A stretch of DNA of 18,369 nt from Bacilli bacterium (GCA_016298185.1 JAEDDA010000021.1:1-18369), one strand, 5' to 3'; positions 7,548-15,295 are shown, numbered from the stretch's first letter. The notes: generated from the letters alone by a model not told the origin. Program-made: numbers and translations.

Positions 7548-7648
7548 CTTACATTTATTTCGATACAATTATTGTGTTTGGTTTATCATTAAATAATTAC
7601 TTATTAATAGTTAATAATAATGAATCGTTTTTTAGATATTTATATAAA
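7548..7648. other. AT-rich gap between two same-strand terminators
   Basis: About 100 bases of very AT-rich DNA with no coding potential. It lies between the tRNA terminator and a second minus-strand terminator. I see only poor promoter-like matches (TTAACT, 17-base spacer, TAATGA on the minus strand). It could encode a very short RNA or be a recombination scar; nothing firmer can be supported. Confidence 0.3.
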
Positions 7649-7672
7649 TAAAAAACTCCGATTAATCGGAGT
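7649..7672 (-). terminator. Terminator of the rimO/tRNA-Thr transcript
   Basis: The perfect 18-base palindrome ACTCCGATTAATCGGAGT (7655-7672) is followed on the minus strand by TTTTTATTTAT. It begins 14 bases past the tRNA 3' end and is the natural end of the tRNA transcript and possibly of the ABC-rimO-tRNA read-through. Confidence 0.8.
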
Positions 7673-7685
7673 ATTTTTAACTAAC

Positions 7686-7759
7686 TGGTGCCTCCTGGCG
7701 GAATCGGACCACCAATAGATCCTTACCATGGATCCGTTATACCACTTAACTAAGGAGGC
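7686..7759 (-). tRNA. tRNA-Thr (anticodon GGT)
   Basis: A complete cloverleaf folds on the minus strand. The acceptor is GCCTCCT / AGGAGGC with encoded ACCA; the D arm is GTTA-AGTGGTA-TAAC with G18G19; the anticodon arm is GATCC-ATGGTAA-GGATC with anticodon GGT (Thr, reading ACC/ACT); the variable loop has 4 bases; and the T arm is GGTGG-TCCGATT-CCGCC. The T-loop is unusual: position 55, almost always T (pseudouridine), is C here (complement of base 7707). The gene lies 61 bases past the rimO stop, and a small hairpin (TCGCT-ATTA-AGCGA, 7761-7774) abuts its 5' end. Thr identity comes from the anticodon alone. Confidence 0.9.
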
Positions 7760-7820
7760 ATCGCTTAATAGCGAATTAAATATTATCTTAAAACCGATAT
7801 ATCTACAAGTAGAAATTAGT

Positions 7821-9107
7821 TTATTTGACCTCTTCACCTAATAGGTCGTAAACGAATGCTTCATTAATTTTCACTTTGACGATATCGCCTTCGTTTAATT
7901 CTTCCTTACTAGTAAAGTAGATCTTTCCATCTACATCATCAGGTGCGTTCCAATAACTTCTTAATAAATATTGTTCTTTTTCTTTTCCGACCACTAGGCC
8001 TTCCATTATCTCACCGATGTGTGTTTTATTTCTTTTATAAGAAACGCCTTGCTGAGCGCGCATTAATCTATCTAAACGCGCTTTCTTGGTGTTCTCATCA
8101 ATTTGGTTTTTAAAATTATAGGATTTGGTTCCTTCTTCTCTGGAATAAGTAAACGCACCTAAATGATCAAATCCTATTTCTTTAATAAAGTTAATAAGAT
8201 TATCAACATCTTCTTCTGTCTCTCCTGGGAATCCCACCATGACTGTGGTTCTAAGAATTGCGTTAGGAACTTTAGTTTTAATCTTATTAAATAAGTTTCT
8301 TAAGAACTCTTTATTACCTCTTCTATTCATATCCTTAAGAATATGATCCTCACTATGTTGAATAGGAATATCAAAATAAGGAGTTAATCTCTTCTCTTTT
8401 GCGATTAAATCAATAAGTTCATCACTTATCTCGTCAGGATATAAATATAAAAGTCTAATATATTCTAACTTCTTAACACCTAATAATCCCTTTAATAAGG
8501 ACACTGTGTTATGTCCATCTTTTAAATCAATACCGTATTTCGTTGTGTCTTGTTCTAAGACAATAACTTCTTTAATTCCGGAATCTGCGAGTTTGTTCGC
8601 CTCTTCAATAATCTCATCATATGGCCTAGAGACAAAATGTCCTCTTATAAGAGGTATCGCACAATAAGTACAACAGTTATCACATCCTTCGCCTATCTTG
8701 AGATACGCGCTATATTTACCTGTTGATATAACACGATAATGGTCATCAAGACCGCCTTCATCATTTAATTTATTATCAACACTTTTAAAGAATTTATTAA
8801 ATTTATCGTAATCGTGAATAGGAATGAAATATGCTTCTGGGATTTCTTTTCTTAATTCTTCTTCATATCGCTCAGCTAAACATCCTGTAACCACTACTTT
8901 CTTGTTATAGGAAAGCATTTCAAAAATTGTATTAATCGATTCTTTCTTACTAGAATCAATAAAACCACATGTATTAACAATGATAATGTCACTATCTTCG
9001 ATTGTATTCGTGATGGTATAGCCATCATGTTTTAATAATCCGAGGATATTCTCACTATCAACGAGGTTTTTTGCGCAACCTAAAGAAACTAAGCCCACTT
9101 TTAACAT
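7821..9107 (-). CDS. rimO: Ribosomal protein S12 methylthiotransferase RimO
   Basis: The 428-residue protein is a methylthiotransferase of the MiaB/RimO group, with the RimO type favoured. The N-terminal domain has the three cluster-binding cysteines C11 (SLGCAKN), C47 (NTCGFID) and C76 (VTGCLAE). The radical-SAM core has C142-x3-C146-x2-C149. QDTTKYG (186-192), YLYPDEI and PYFDIPIQH are RimO landmarks. A TRAM-type RNA/protein-binding domain fills about 365-428. It uses two iron-sulphur clusters and S-adenosylmethionine to add a methylthio group to a conserved aspartate of ribosomal protein S12. It starts 6 bases after the stop of the large ABC gene, with AAGGA inside that gene's end, so it is probably cotranscribed with it. 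Confidence 0.93.
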   Translation of the reverse strand: MLKVGLVSLGCAKNLVDSENILGLLKHDGYTITNTIEDSDIIIVNTCGFIDSSKKESINTIFEMLSYNKKVVVTGCLAERYEEELRKEIPEAYFIPIHDYDKFNKFFKSVDNKLNDEGGLDDHYRVISTGKYSAYLKIGEGCDNCCTYCAIPLIRGHFVSRPYDEIIEEANKLADSGIKEVIVLEQDTTKYGIDLKDGHNTVSLLKGLLGVKKLEYIRLLYLYPDEISDELIDLIAKEKRLTPYFDIPIQHSEDHILKDMNRRGNKEFLRNLFNKIKTKVPNAILRTTVMVGFPGETEEDVDNLINFIKEIGFDHLGAFTYSREEGTKSYNFKNQIDENTKKARLDRLMRAQQGVSYKRNKTHIGEIMEGLVVGKEKEQYLLRSYWNAPDDVDGKIYFTSKEELNEGDIVKVKINEAFVYDLLGEEVK

Positions 9108-9112
9108 ATTTG

Positions 9113-12100
9113 TTATTCAGTCCTTAATGCCACAACTGGATCTTGGCTTGCCGCTTTAATCGCAGGTATTAAACCAGATAAAACATTTAATAAGATTGAT
9201 ACACCAATCATGATTAATGCAGTTGGAATAGTTAATATGGCCATATTGCCAATACCGAATGCTGCATTAATAGAAATATTAAAGATTAACGCAAATAAGT
9301 ATGTGGTACCAATACCAAACACACCACTAGCTAAACCAATGATTAAACATTCGGCAATAAATAATCTTGATACATCTCTTTTTCTACCGCCAAGAGAACG
9401 GATAACACCAATTTCCTTAACGCGTTCCATCGTAGAAATATAAGTAATAACCGCAATCATAAAGCAAGAAACTACTAACGATAATGATGTAAAGGCAATT
9501 AATGCCACAGTAATTGTGGTAATGAGTGTATTAATTACATTAATGATAATAGCGATTGTATCGGTATAAGCTAACTCTAATCTGTCTTTCTTTTCTAATG
9601 TATGTCCATTAGGAAGAGTGAGGGGGCCTTCTTTATTCCATGTATCTAAATATTTAGTAACATTTTTCTTACTATCAAAGTCTTTTGGATAAATCGCTAT
9701 CGCTCTTGGTAAATCATCAAATTCATTGACTCCTGTTGTGGATAACTTAGCGGAGTATCCGCATAAAGATCTTAAATAAGCTTTATTAATATCACCTGCA
9801 GTTGTACCTGCACCAGTAATAGAGAACATACTAGATAAGGATGAACTGAAGTCAGTATTAAGCGCCATCGCAATACCAGGAACATTATAAATAGGATGGT
9901 CATCACCATTTTTAAATGATGTATATGTGTAAGTTACATATGCAGTATAAATCTCACTGGATTTACTGTCGGAATTGATATGTGCTTTGATACCATGAAC
10001 TGCATTATTAACAATTTGGCTGAAAGCGCCTTGGTGCATATATTTTTCGGTTAAAGCAGATGTGTAATAAACACCTCTATCTAAACAACCGAAATTCACA
10101 TCTTTCTTTTTCTTTAAGATTCCAGCGATTTTCACTGGTTCGCATAAAGAGATATCAGGTGTGGCATCATACATATATCCAGCATGAGTTATTTCTTTAT
10201 TCTTTATATATGTCTTTGGGGAAGATGGTTTTAATACACTAGTCCAAACACCATATTCGGCGTTATATGTTTGTATATCTGTAGAATAATCGCTACCTAA
10301 AACAAATCTAAAGGAGAACTGTCCAGCAACATCAACATTCCACCATCCGACAAATGGATTAGAAACATCACTTGGTCCTTCTGGGTTTCTATTAACGGAT
10401 AATAAGGAAGAGGGAATTTGTGAATCGTTAATTGACAAAGAACCTTCTAATGATTCTGTGTATTGGTTATAAATAAATTGAGATTTGATCGCTAGTCCAG
10501 GCGCGGTAATTATTTCCGCAGGTGGTTTTGTAAAATCGTACATTTCTTCTTCGATTGTACAAATATCATTCTCAAGTTCGTTATATTCGTACATATTATC
10601 GTGTTCGCAGAATAAAAGTTCTTTACCGATAATGTCATCAATCTTAAATTTGCTCTTATATTTATATAATTCATCTAACTCCGCAAGTTTTGCTTGTTTT
10701 TCTTCATCAGTTAGCGAATCATCACCATTAATTTGTTGAGTCTTAACGGCTTTTTTGGCGATATTTAAGAATTCTTTTTCGTTATAAAATCCCATTTGTG
10801 CATATGTGAAATCAGTTAATGTTTGGTTATCATCCACCACTAATAAGATTTCATTAGCGTTAGTTGGATATTTAGAATTTGCGCCAAGAAGATCATATTG
10901 AGAAAGAATATAATCTTTTTCTCCTGGGACTTGTTGCATGAAGTCAGTAAATAGATCAACAAACATTGTATATTCTTTAAATCCGTCAACAGTATTGAGT
11001 TCAGAAATATACATTTGTGTTAAACCATTTAAAGACATATATCTCTCTTCACTAGTTTCATCTCTTTGCCATTTAGTGAAGATATTATTTGTAAGGTCTA
11101 AACCATAATCTTTAAATATCGCGGAGATATATTTATCTTTATCAGGCATACCTTCGATAAAGTTAATTAAATCATCGTTAATATCATTAGTCTTTACTTT
11201 AGTAAAATCGTTATATTTCGACATCAAGTATTGAATCATAGAATCCAAACCAACTTCGGTAGTTAAATCGAACTTAGATAATTCTTTTTGATCCATTGTG
11301 GCTAAACCAGACATTAATGAAGAATAATCGACTGCGGTTTCTGCTATTTGAAGAGGATATCTTGATAACATATCATTTTGCATGCCATCGACATAATTAT
11401 TAACACCTTGTCTTACTGCAAGAACCGCAGAGACACCGATGATACCAATAGAACCCGCAATGGTGATAAGAACTGTTCTTTTAATCTTGCTTAATAAATT
11501 AAAGAAAGATAATCCAGTGGCAGTAAAGAAAGACATAGATGTTTTAGTCTTATTACCTTTATTGACGGTTTTCTTATCTAAAGCGACTTTTAGTTGTTCT
11601 TTATTTTCACCTTCGTATGGATTGTTATCGCCAGTGATTAAACCATCTTTCATGGTGACAATTCTATTCGCATATTCATAGGCTAAATCAGGGTTATGAG
11701 TAACCATGATAACAAGTCTATCCGCAGCCACCTCTTTTAAGAGATCCATAATTTGGACACTGGTTTCACTATCTAATGCACCAGTAGGCTCGTCCGCTAA
11801 TAAGATTTCTGGATTATTAACTAATGCTCTAGCAATAGCGACTCTTTGCATTTGACCACCGGATAATTGGTTTGGTTTTTTCTTTTCCATGCCTTCAAGA
11901 CCAACTATCTTAAGGGCTTCCATCGCTCTTTGTTTTCTCTCTTCTTTTTTGATGCCAGAAATAGTAAGAGCCAATTCCACGTTACTTAAAATAGATTGGT
12001 GAGAAATAAGATTGTAGGATTGGAAAATAAAACCAATACTATGGTTTCTATATGTGTCCCAATCTCTATCGGTATAGTCTTTTGTGGATTTACCTTCGAT

Positions 12101-12292
12101 GACTAAATCACCACTTGTGTAGCGATCAAGACCACCAATAATATTAAGCAATGTGGTTTTACCGCATCCAGAGGCACCTAAAATAGCCACAAATTCGTTG
12201 CGGCGGAAATTAATAGATAATCCCTTTAATGCGTGGACTGTCGGTATTCCCTTACTGACATAATCTTTTTTGATATTAACAAGCTTTAACAT
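9113..12292 (-). CDS. MacB-like ABC transporter, ATPase fused to FtsX-type permease
   Basis: This 1059-residue protein joins an ATPase to a permease. Residues 1-230 contain Walker A GASGCGKTT (39-47), Q91, signature LSGGQ (143-147), Walker B ILLADEPTGALD (163-174) and H199, matching the LolD/MacB class. Residues 274-293 are a first membrane helix. A very large outside region of roughly 620 residues follows, then three membrane helices in the last 150 residues with the FtsX-type cytoplasmic loop ERVKEIGVIRSLGGRKRDV and the ending PVVALRTE. This four-helix layout belongs to the mechanotransmission family, which pumps or extracts antibiotics, peptides, lipoproteins or toxins rather than importing nutrients; the substrate here is unknown. 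AAGGGGG precedes the ATG at 12292. It probably works as a homodimer. The small membrane-protein gene and TetR gene lie just upstream, but its own promoter makes their link uncertain. Confidence 0.9.
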   Translation of the reverse strand: MLKLVNIKKDYVSKGIPTVHALKGLSINFRRNEFVAILGASGCGKTTLLNIIGGLDRYTSGDLVIEGKSTKDYTDRDWDTYRNHSIGFIFQSYNLISHQSILSNVELALTISGIKKEERKQRAMEALKIVGLEGMEKKKPNQLSGGQMQRVAIARALVNNPEILLADEPTGALDSETSVQIMDLLKEVAADRLVIMVTHNPDLAYEYANRIVTMKDGLITGDNNPYEGENKEQLKVALDKKTVNKGNKTKTSMSFFTATGLSFFNLLSKIKRTVLITIAGSIGIIGVSAVLAVRQGVNNYVDGMQNDMLSRYPLQIAETAVDYSSLMSGLATMDQKELSKFDLTTEVGLDSMIQYLMSKYNDFTKVKTNDINDDLINFIEGMPDKDKYISAIFKDYGLDLTNNIFTKWQRDETSEERYMSLNGLTQMYISELNTVDGFKEYTMFVDLFTDFMQQVPGEKDYILSQYDLLGANSKYPTNANEILLVVDDNQTLTDFTYAQMGFYNEKEFLNIAKKAVKTQQINGDDSLTDEEKQAKLAELDELYKYKSKFKIDDIIGKELLFCEHDNMYEYNELENDICTIEEEMYDFTKPPAEIITAPGLAIKSQFIYNQYTESLEGSLSINDSQIPSSLLSVNRNPEGPSDVSNPFVGWWNVDVAGQFSFRFVLGSDYSTDIQTYNAEYGVWTSVLKPSSPKTYIKNKEITHAGYMYDATPDISLCEPVKIAGILKKKKDVNFGCLDRGVYYTSALTEKYMHQGAFSQIVNNAVHGIKAHINSDSKSSEIYTAYVTYTYTSFKNGDDHPIYNVPGIAMALNTDFSSSLSSMFSITGAGTTAGDINKAYLRSLCGYSAKLSTTGVNEFDDLPRAIAIYPKDFDSKKNVTKYLDTWNKEGPLTLPNGHTLEKKDRLELAYTDTIAIIINVINTLITTITVALIAFTSLSLVVSCFMIAVITYISTMERVKEIGVIRSLGGRKRDVSRLFIAECLIIGLASGVFGIGTTYLFALIFNISINAAFGIGNMAILTIPTALIMIGVSILLNVLSGLIPAIKAASQDPVVALRTE

Positions 12293-12339
12293 AACAATAC
12301 CCCCTTAAAGTGCCTATTGGGTTCTTAATAACTGTAATA

Positions 12340-12367
12340 ATTATATATTCAAATAATTCTTTGTTAA
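12340..12367 (-). promoter_or_regulatory. Promoter of the ABC transporter-rimO unit
   Basis: On the minus strand, -35 TTAACA (12362-12367) and a perfect -10 TATAAT (12340-12345) are 16 bases apart. The start of transcription would be near 12333, giving a leader of about 40 bases that ends in the AAGGGGG ribosome site. Confidence 0.65.
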
Positions 12368-12381
12368 GCAAAGACGCTCAG

Positions 12382-12415
12382 AAAAAGAAAAATCCACGTT
12401 TTTCTTCCATGGATT
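12382..12415 (-). terminator. Probable terminator of the small membrane-protein gene
   Basis: On the minus strand AATCCA and TGGATT form a 6-bp stem with a 13-base loop, followed by TTTCTTTTTC. It sits 32 bases past the stop of the small membrane-protein gene and just ahead of the ABC promoter. The stem is short and the loop long, so termination may be partial. Confidence 0.45.
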
Positions 12416-12446
12416 CTCTCATAATTTATCTATACGTTACTATGGG

Positions 12447-12905
12447 TTATTTCTTATGTTTTAATAAGTTAACTTTCTGCCTATATTCTAAGTCCTTGCT
12501 TGGTTTCTCATTTTCAATCTTACCAATCATCCTCGCTCTTAACATCATAAGCGCTACTCCTAATGCTAAGAATAATAATGCTGGTAAAACCAAGGTGAAG
12601 AAATAAAGCATTAAGTTAAAATTATCTTTAAGAGTTAACATAAGCACTAAAAAGACAGTGAATAAGACAAGCGATAATCCTGGTAATAATAATGTTGGTA
12701 AGAAGCTACCGATATGATATCCACCATATTGATATTCAAGTTTCTTTAGTTCATCAATATAAGGAACACTATCGTCTCTAACAAACTTTAAAGTGATTCT
12801 TTTACCTTTAACGGTTCTCTCTATACATTTATATTCAAATATTGAATATGTATCGATTAATTGTCTTTCATTAATCTCATTAGTTTTAATAATCTTTTGT
12901 TCCAT
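12447..12905 (-). CDS. Small two-helix membrane protein of unknown function
   Basis: I place the start at the ATG at 12905 (152 residues), not at the upstream ATG at 12944. A perfect TATAAT (12913-12918) ends seven bases before 12905, so an mRNA from this promoter would begin at or one base before the ATG and could not contain the upstream start. The product has a soluble N-terminal part (about 1-66), two closely spaced membrane helices (about 69-91 and 98-122) and a basic C-terminal tail rich in Lys/Arg. I do not recognise a family. It is divergent from a TetR-type regulator with 83 bases between the two ATGs, the common layout of a regulator and its target. Confidence 0.75.
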   Translation of the reverse strand: MEQKIIKTNEINERQLIDTYSIFEYKCIERTVKGKRITLKFVRDDSVPYIDELKKLEYQYGGYHIGSFLPTLLLPGLSLVLFTVFLVLMLTLKDNFNLMLYFFTLVLPALLFLALGVALMMLRARMIGKIENEKPSKDLEYRQKVNLLKHKK

Positions 12906-12918
12906 GGTCTTAATTATA
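12905..12918 (-). promoter_or_regulatory. Leaderless promoter of the small membrane-protein gene
   Basis: A perfect -10 TATAAT (12913-12918 on the minus strand) is followed by seven bases and then the ATG, leaving a 0-1 base leader. There is no ribosome site. The -35 region (about 12936-12941) is poor. Confidence 0.55.
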
Positions 12919-12952
12919 AAAGAATTTATAAGCAAAAAATACAATTACTAAT

Positions 12953-12989
12953 GTTACATTTGTCACTATTACATATATAATGTTTGTCA
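12953..12989 (+). promoter_or_regulatory. Leaderless promoter of the TetR gene, with possible operator repeats
   Basis: -35-like GTTACA (12953-12958), a 17-base spacer and a perfect -10 TATAAT (12976-12981) are followed by seven bases and the ATG at 12989. The region also has the odd-centred palindrome ATGTTACAT (12951-12959) and two copies of TTTGTCA (12959-12965 and 12983-12989), 24 bases apart. These are candidate binding sites for the encoded regulator, placed to affect both divergent promoters. Confidence 0.5.
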
Positions 12990-13522
12990 TGAGTAAAACG
13001 AATAAGGCATCCACTAAGTCATTAATCTCTCTCGCATTATATGCTTTAATGCTCAAACACGATTATGACACTATTACTGTTAAAGATATCTGTTCTAAAG
13101 CAGGAATATCTAGAATGTCTTTTTATCGTTACTTCTCTAAGAAAGATGATATCTTTATCGACTTCTGTGATGAGAGATTTGAAGAATTTTATTCTTCTAT
13201 TATCAAAGATAAAACTCATAGACCAGAAGAATTCACATTAGAGATGTTTAAATTTATTAAGAAATATCACCGTCAAATTAAAATCCTTCAAATGGCGCAT
13301 CGTGAGTTCTTATTACTCGATCAATTAAATAACTACGCAAAATACATATTATCTAATCTGAAAACAGCTTATTTAATCGAGCAAAGAGGCAACACCATCT
13401 TTGCCTACTTTATGGCGGGTGGATTCTTTAACACCCTTCTTTATTGGTTAAATACTAATTTAAAAGCCACCCCAGAAGAAATGAATATCATGCTCTATAG
13501 GATGGCTAATATTAAGATTTAA
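12989..13522 (+). CDS. TetR/AcrR-family transcriptional regulator
   Basis: From the ATG at 12989 the protein has 177 residues, somewhat shorter than the usual TetR length of about 200. Residues 29-54 form the TetR helix-turn-helix (ITVKDICSKAGISRMSFYRYFSKK...), with the diagnostic FYRYFxxKDD ending. The helical C-terminal half would bind a ligand and form the dimer. I reject the earlier ATG at 12980 because it overlaps the TATAAT box itself. No ribosome site precedes either ATG, so translation is probably leaderless. It is divergent from the small two-helix membrane protein, its most likely target along with itself; the ABC transporter further on is a possible second target. It ends 13 bases from the convergent MscS gene with no clear terminator between. 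Confidence 0.88.
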   Translation: MSKTNKASTKSLISLALYALMLKHDYDTITVKDICSKAGISRMSFYRYFSKKDDIFIDFCDERFEEFYSSIIKDKTHRPEEFTLEMFKFIKKYHRQIKILQMAHREFLLLDQLNNYAKYILSNLKTAYLIEQRGNTIFAYFMAGGFFNTLLYWLNTNLKATPEEMNIMLYRMANIKI

Positions 13523-13535
13523 TTATAATTAAGGA

Positions 13536-14720
13536 CTAATCCATGTCCTTTTGTGCTTGTTCGTAAGATTGTTTAATCTTCTTTATAACGCTTGCCTTTT
13601 TAGAGACTTTTTTCTTTGCCTCTTTATCAATCGTGCCTCTTAAGATCTTTTGTTCACGCACCGCTAATGCGACTTCTTCAGGAGAAGCTTTCGCGGTTTT
13701 CTTTTCATCTTCTCCGTTCACAGTCACTTGTGTATATGGAATTTGCACATTATTTTTCTTAAATGCTAAATAGAATTCTCTATTCATATCTCTAGTGACT
13801 TGGAATCTATTAGATTCATCAACATAACATAAGACTAAGAAGTTAATTGAGGAAGCACTGATAGAATCAATACCTTTATACCAAGGACCTTCGGTAATGT
13901 TTGGTACTTTTTCTTTAATCTTTTCGATTTCTTTTAAGATAATGGCTTCCACTCTTTCAACGTCTTCATTATATGAAACGGATAATGTCACACTAGAAAC
14001 ACTTCTCATACGAGACATATTCACGACTGTAGAAATTGAACTATTTGTGACGGATTTAATATTGCCACCGAAGTCTTCTAACTTTGTGGTTTTTAATCCC
14101 ACTTCCACAACTGTTCCTCTAAAGCCATCGATAATTACTGTGTCACCAACACCAAAGCAATCATCGAATACAATAAATAAACCACTGATAACATCTTGGA
14201 TTAAAGATTGGCATCCTAAACCAACGATTAATGTGATAACACCAACACCCGCTAATACACCAGCGACATTAACACCCCAGATAATTAAGATAACCGCTAT
14301 AGCAATTAACATCATGCCGTATTTAATAAGTGATCTAATTAAAGAAGAAATTGTTTTACTCTTCTTAGATTTATTATCAAATAGATGAGTAATAAAATTA
14401 CTCACAAAGATAAGAATGAATGTCACAAAAACAATCATTACAGTAATTAACCAGTTAAGCGCACTGCTAGCGAGAACATATCCGACTAACGCCCATCCAT
14501 GAGCGAATGTCTTATATAATGTTTCACCTGTTACTTCATCTGTGCCAATTGGATAACGATATAACTTATCCGCAGTTTCATTACCTAAGATTGGTCTAGC
14601 GTGCATCATGATGAAGAATACCACTAATGCACCGACAAATAAGATTGCGCTAATAACAAAGCAAACTTTTTGGAAAGTGGTTTTTTTACCCCACCAACTC
14701 TTTTGTTTTAATTCAGCCAT
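13536..14720 (-). CDS. MscS-family mechanosensitive channel
   Basis: The 394-residue protein has helices at about 17-40, 86-110 and 133-152 and a Gly/Ala-rich pore helix (about 153-180), followed by the MscS hallmark GLGCQSLIQDVISGLFIVFD and the beta-domain start FGVGDTV (189-195). A cytoplasmic alpha/beta vestibule follows to about 335, then a Lys-rich, likely helical tail of about 60 residues ends the protein. Such channels open under membrane tension to release solutes during osmotic downshock. The ATG overlaps the upstream stop codon by one base (TAATG), with AGGAGG ahead of it, so it is tightly coupled to the single-pass membrane protein gene before it. A hydrophilic loop of about 45 residues separates the first two helices and should face outside. 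Confidence 0.9.
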   Translation of the reverse strand: MAELKQKSWWGKKTTFQKVCFVISAILFVGALVVFFIMMHARPILGNETADKLYRYPIGTDEVTGETLYKTFAHGWALVGYVLASSALNWLITVMIVFVTFILIFVSNFITHLFDNKSKKSKTISSLIRSLIKYGMMLIAIAVILIIWGVNVAGVLAGVGVITLIVGLGCQSLIQDVISGLFIVFDDCFGVGDTVIIDGFRGTVVEVGLKTTKLEDFGGNIKSVTNSSISTVVNMSRMRSVSSVTLSVSYNEDVERVEAIILKEIEKIKEKVPNITEGPWYKGIDSISASSINFLVLCYVDESNRFQVTRDMNREFYLAFKKNNVQIPYTQVTVNGEDEKKTAKASPEEVALAVREQKILRGTIDKEAKKKVSKKASVIKKIKQSYEQAQKDMD

Positions 14721-15256
14721 TACACAATTCCTCCTGTTGTAAATTTTACTTTTACTAATTGTTTTGAATAATCGAATTGATTCGTGTATTTGATTTGAAA
14801 TACCGCCACTCGGTTTTCTTCCATCAAATCCTTATTTTCATTAAATTGACCAACGTATGTTCCTGGTTTGGAACAATCGTTTTTCATTAATGTTTTATCA
14901 TCTATAGTGATGAAATATTCAATTTTATATTTCCCTTCATTAGTGACTGTGAAGTTATAAATAAATACTTCTTCTTCCACCTTAAAAGTTGAATCGGTAA
15001 TCTCTGGTGGATTTGATATGAAAGCGTTAGAGATAATTGATCCACTGGCGATACTTGCCGCGGTTACTAACATGGTAATACCAGATAACACCACCATTTT
15101 CGCGGTTCTTTTCTTACGCGCATAATTAGTCCCTTGGATATTATCTTGATACATCAAAGGAGCTTTTAATTCATCACTAGTTTCAATATTGTTTGGGTTG
15201 TTATTAAATGTGATGTTTGTGTTATTGATATTTAAGTTATTAAATTCGCCTTCCAT
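14720..15256 (-). CDS. Single-pass membrane protein of unknown function, coupled to MscS
   Basis: I recognise no family for this 178-residue protein. Residues 5-23 are Asn-rich low complexity, a basic patch (ARKKRTAK, 46-53) precedes one membrane helix (about 53-78), and the remaining 100 residues alternate hydrophobic and polar positions, suggesting a small Ig-like beta domain. The basic patch before the helix predicts the N-terminus inside and the beta domain outside. The stop overlaps the MscS start (TAATG), so stoichiometric production is likely and it may be a partner or modulator of that channel. It starts 18 bases after the Crp-like gene and has no ribosome site; a promoter inside the end of that gene would give a leader of about 3 bases. 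Confidence 0.75.
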   Translation of the reverse strand: MEGEFNNLNINNTNITFNNNPNNIETSDELKAPLMYQDNIQGTNYARKKRTAKMVVLSGITMLVTAASIASGSIISNAFISNPPEITDSTFKVEEEVFIYNFTVTNEGKYKIEYFITIDDKTLMKNDCSKPGTYVGQFNENKDLMEENRVAVFQIKYTNQFDYSKQLVKVKFTTGGIV

Positions 15257-15265
15257 ACCAAAGTT

Positions 15266-15295
15266 ATTTTATGTTTATTTAATATCTTTTGGCAA
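15266..15295 (-). promoter_or_regulatory. Internal promoter for the membrane protein-MscS pair
   Basis: Minus-strand -35 TTGCCA (15290-15295; 5 of 6 consensus bases) and -10 TAAAAT (15266-15271; 5 of 6) are 18 bases apart. The expected start near 15259 leaves about 3 bases before the ATG at 15256, which lacks a ribosome site. The -35 lies within the end of the Crp-like gene. Confidence 0.5.

Noticed and set aside
7801..7818. CRISPR array call on the Cas12a-like motif
   Set aside because: There is one copy only, with no repeat-spacer periodicity and no cas genes in the window; kept only as a low-interest finding.
11439..11681. Plus-strand open frames opposite the ABC gene and similar frames opposite other genes
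   Set aside because: They are mirror frames of strongly supported genes, without ribosome sites or recognisable domains.
12906..12944. Upstream ATG giving a 165-residue version of the small membrane protein
   Set aside because: A perfect TATAAT lies between this ATG and the next one, so the likely mRNA starts after it; the extra residues add nothing recognisable.
12980..12988. Upstream ATG of the TetR gene
   Set aside because: Its first bases are the end of the TATAAT promoter box, so it would not be in the transcript.
13519..13532. AT-only palindrome TTAATTATAATTAA between tetR and mscS as a terminator
   Set aside because: The stem is all A/T with no T tract after it, so stability is too low to call termination.
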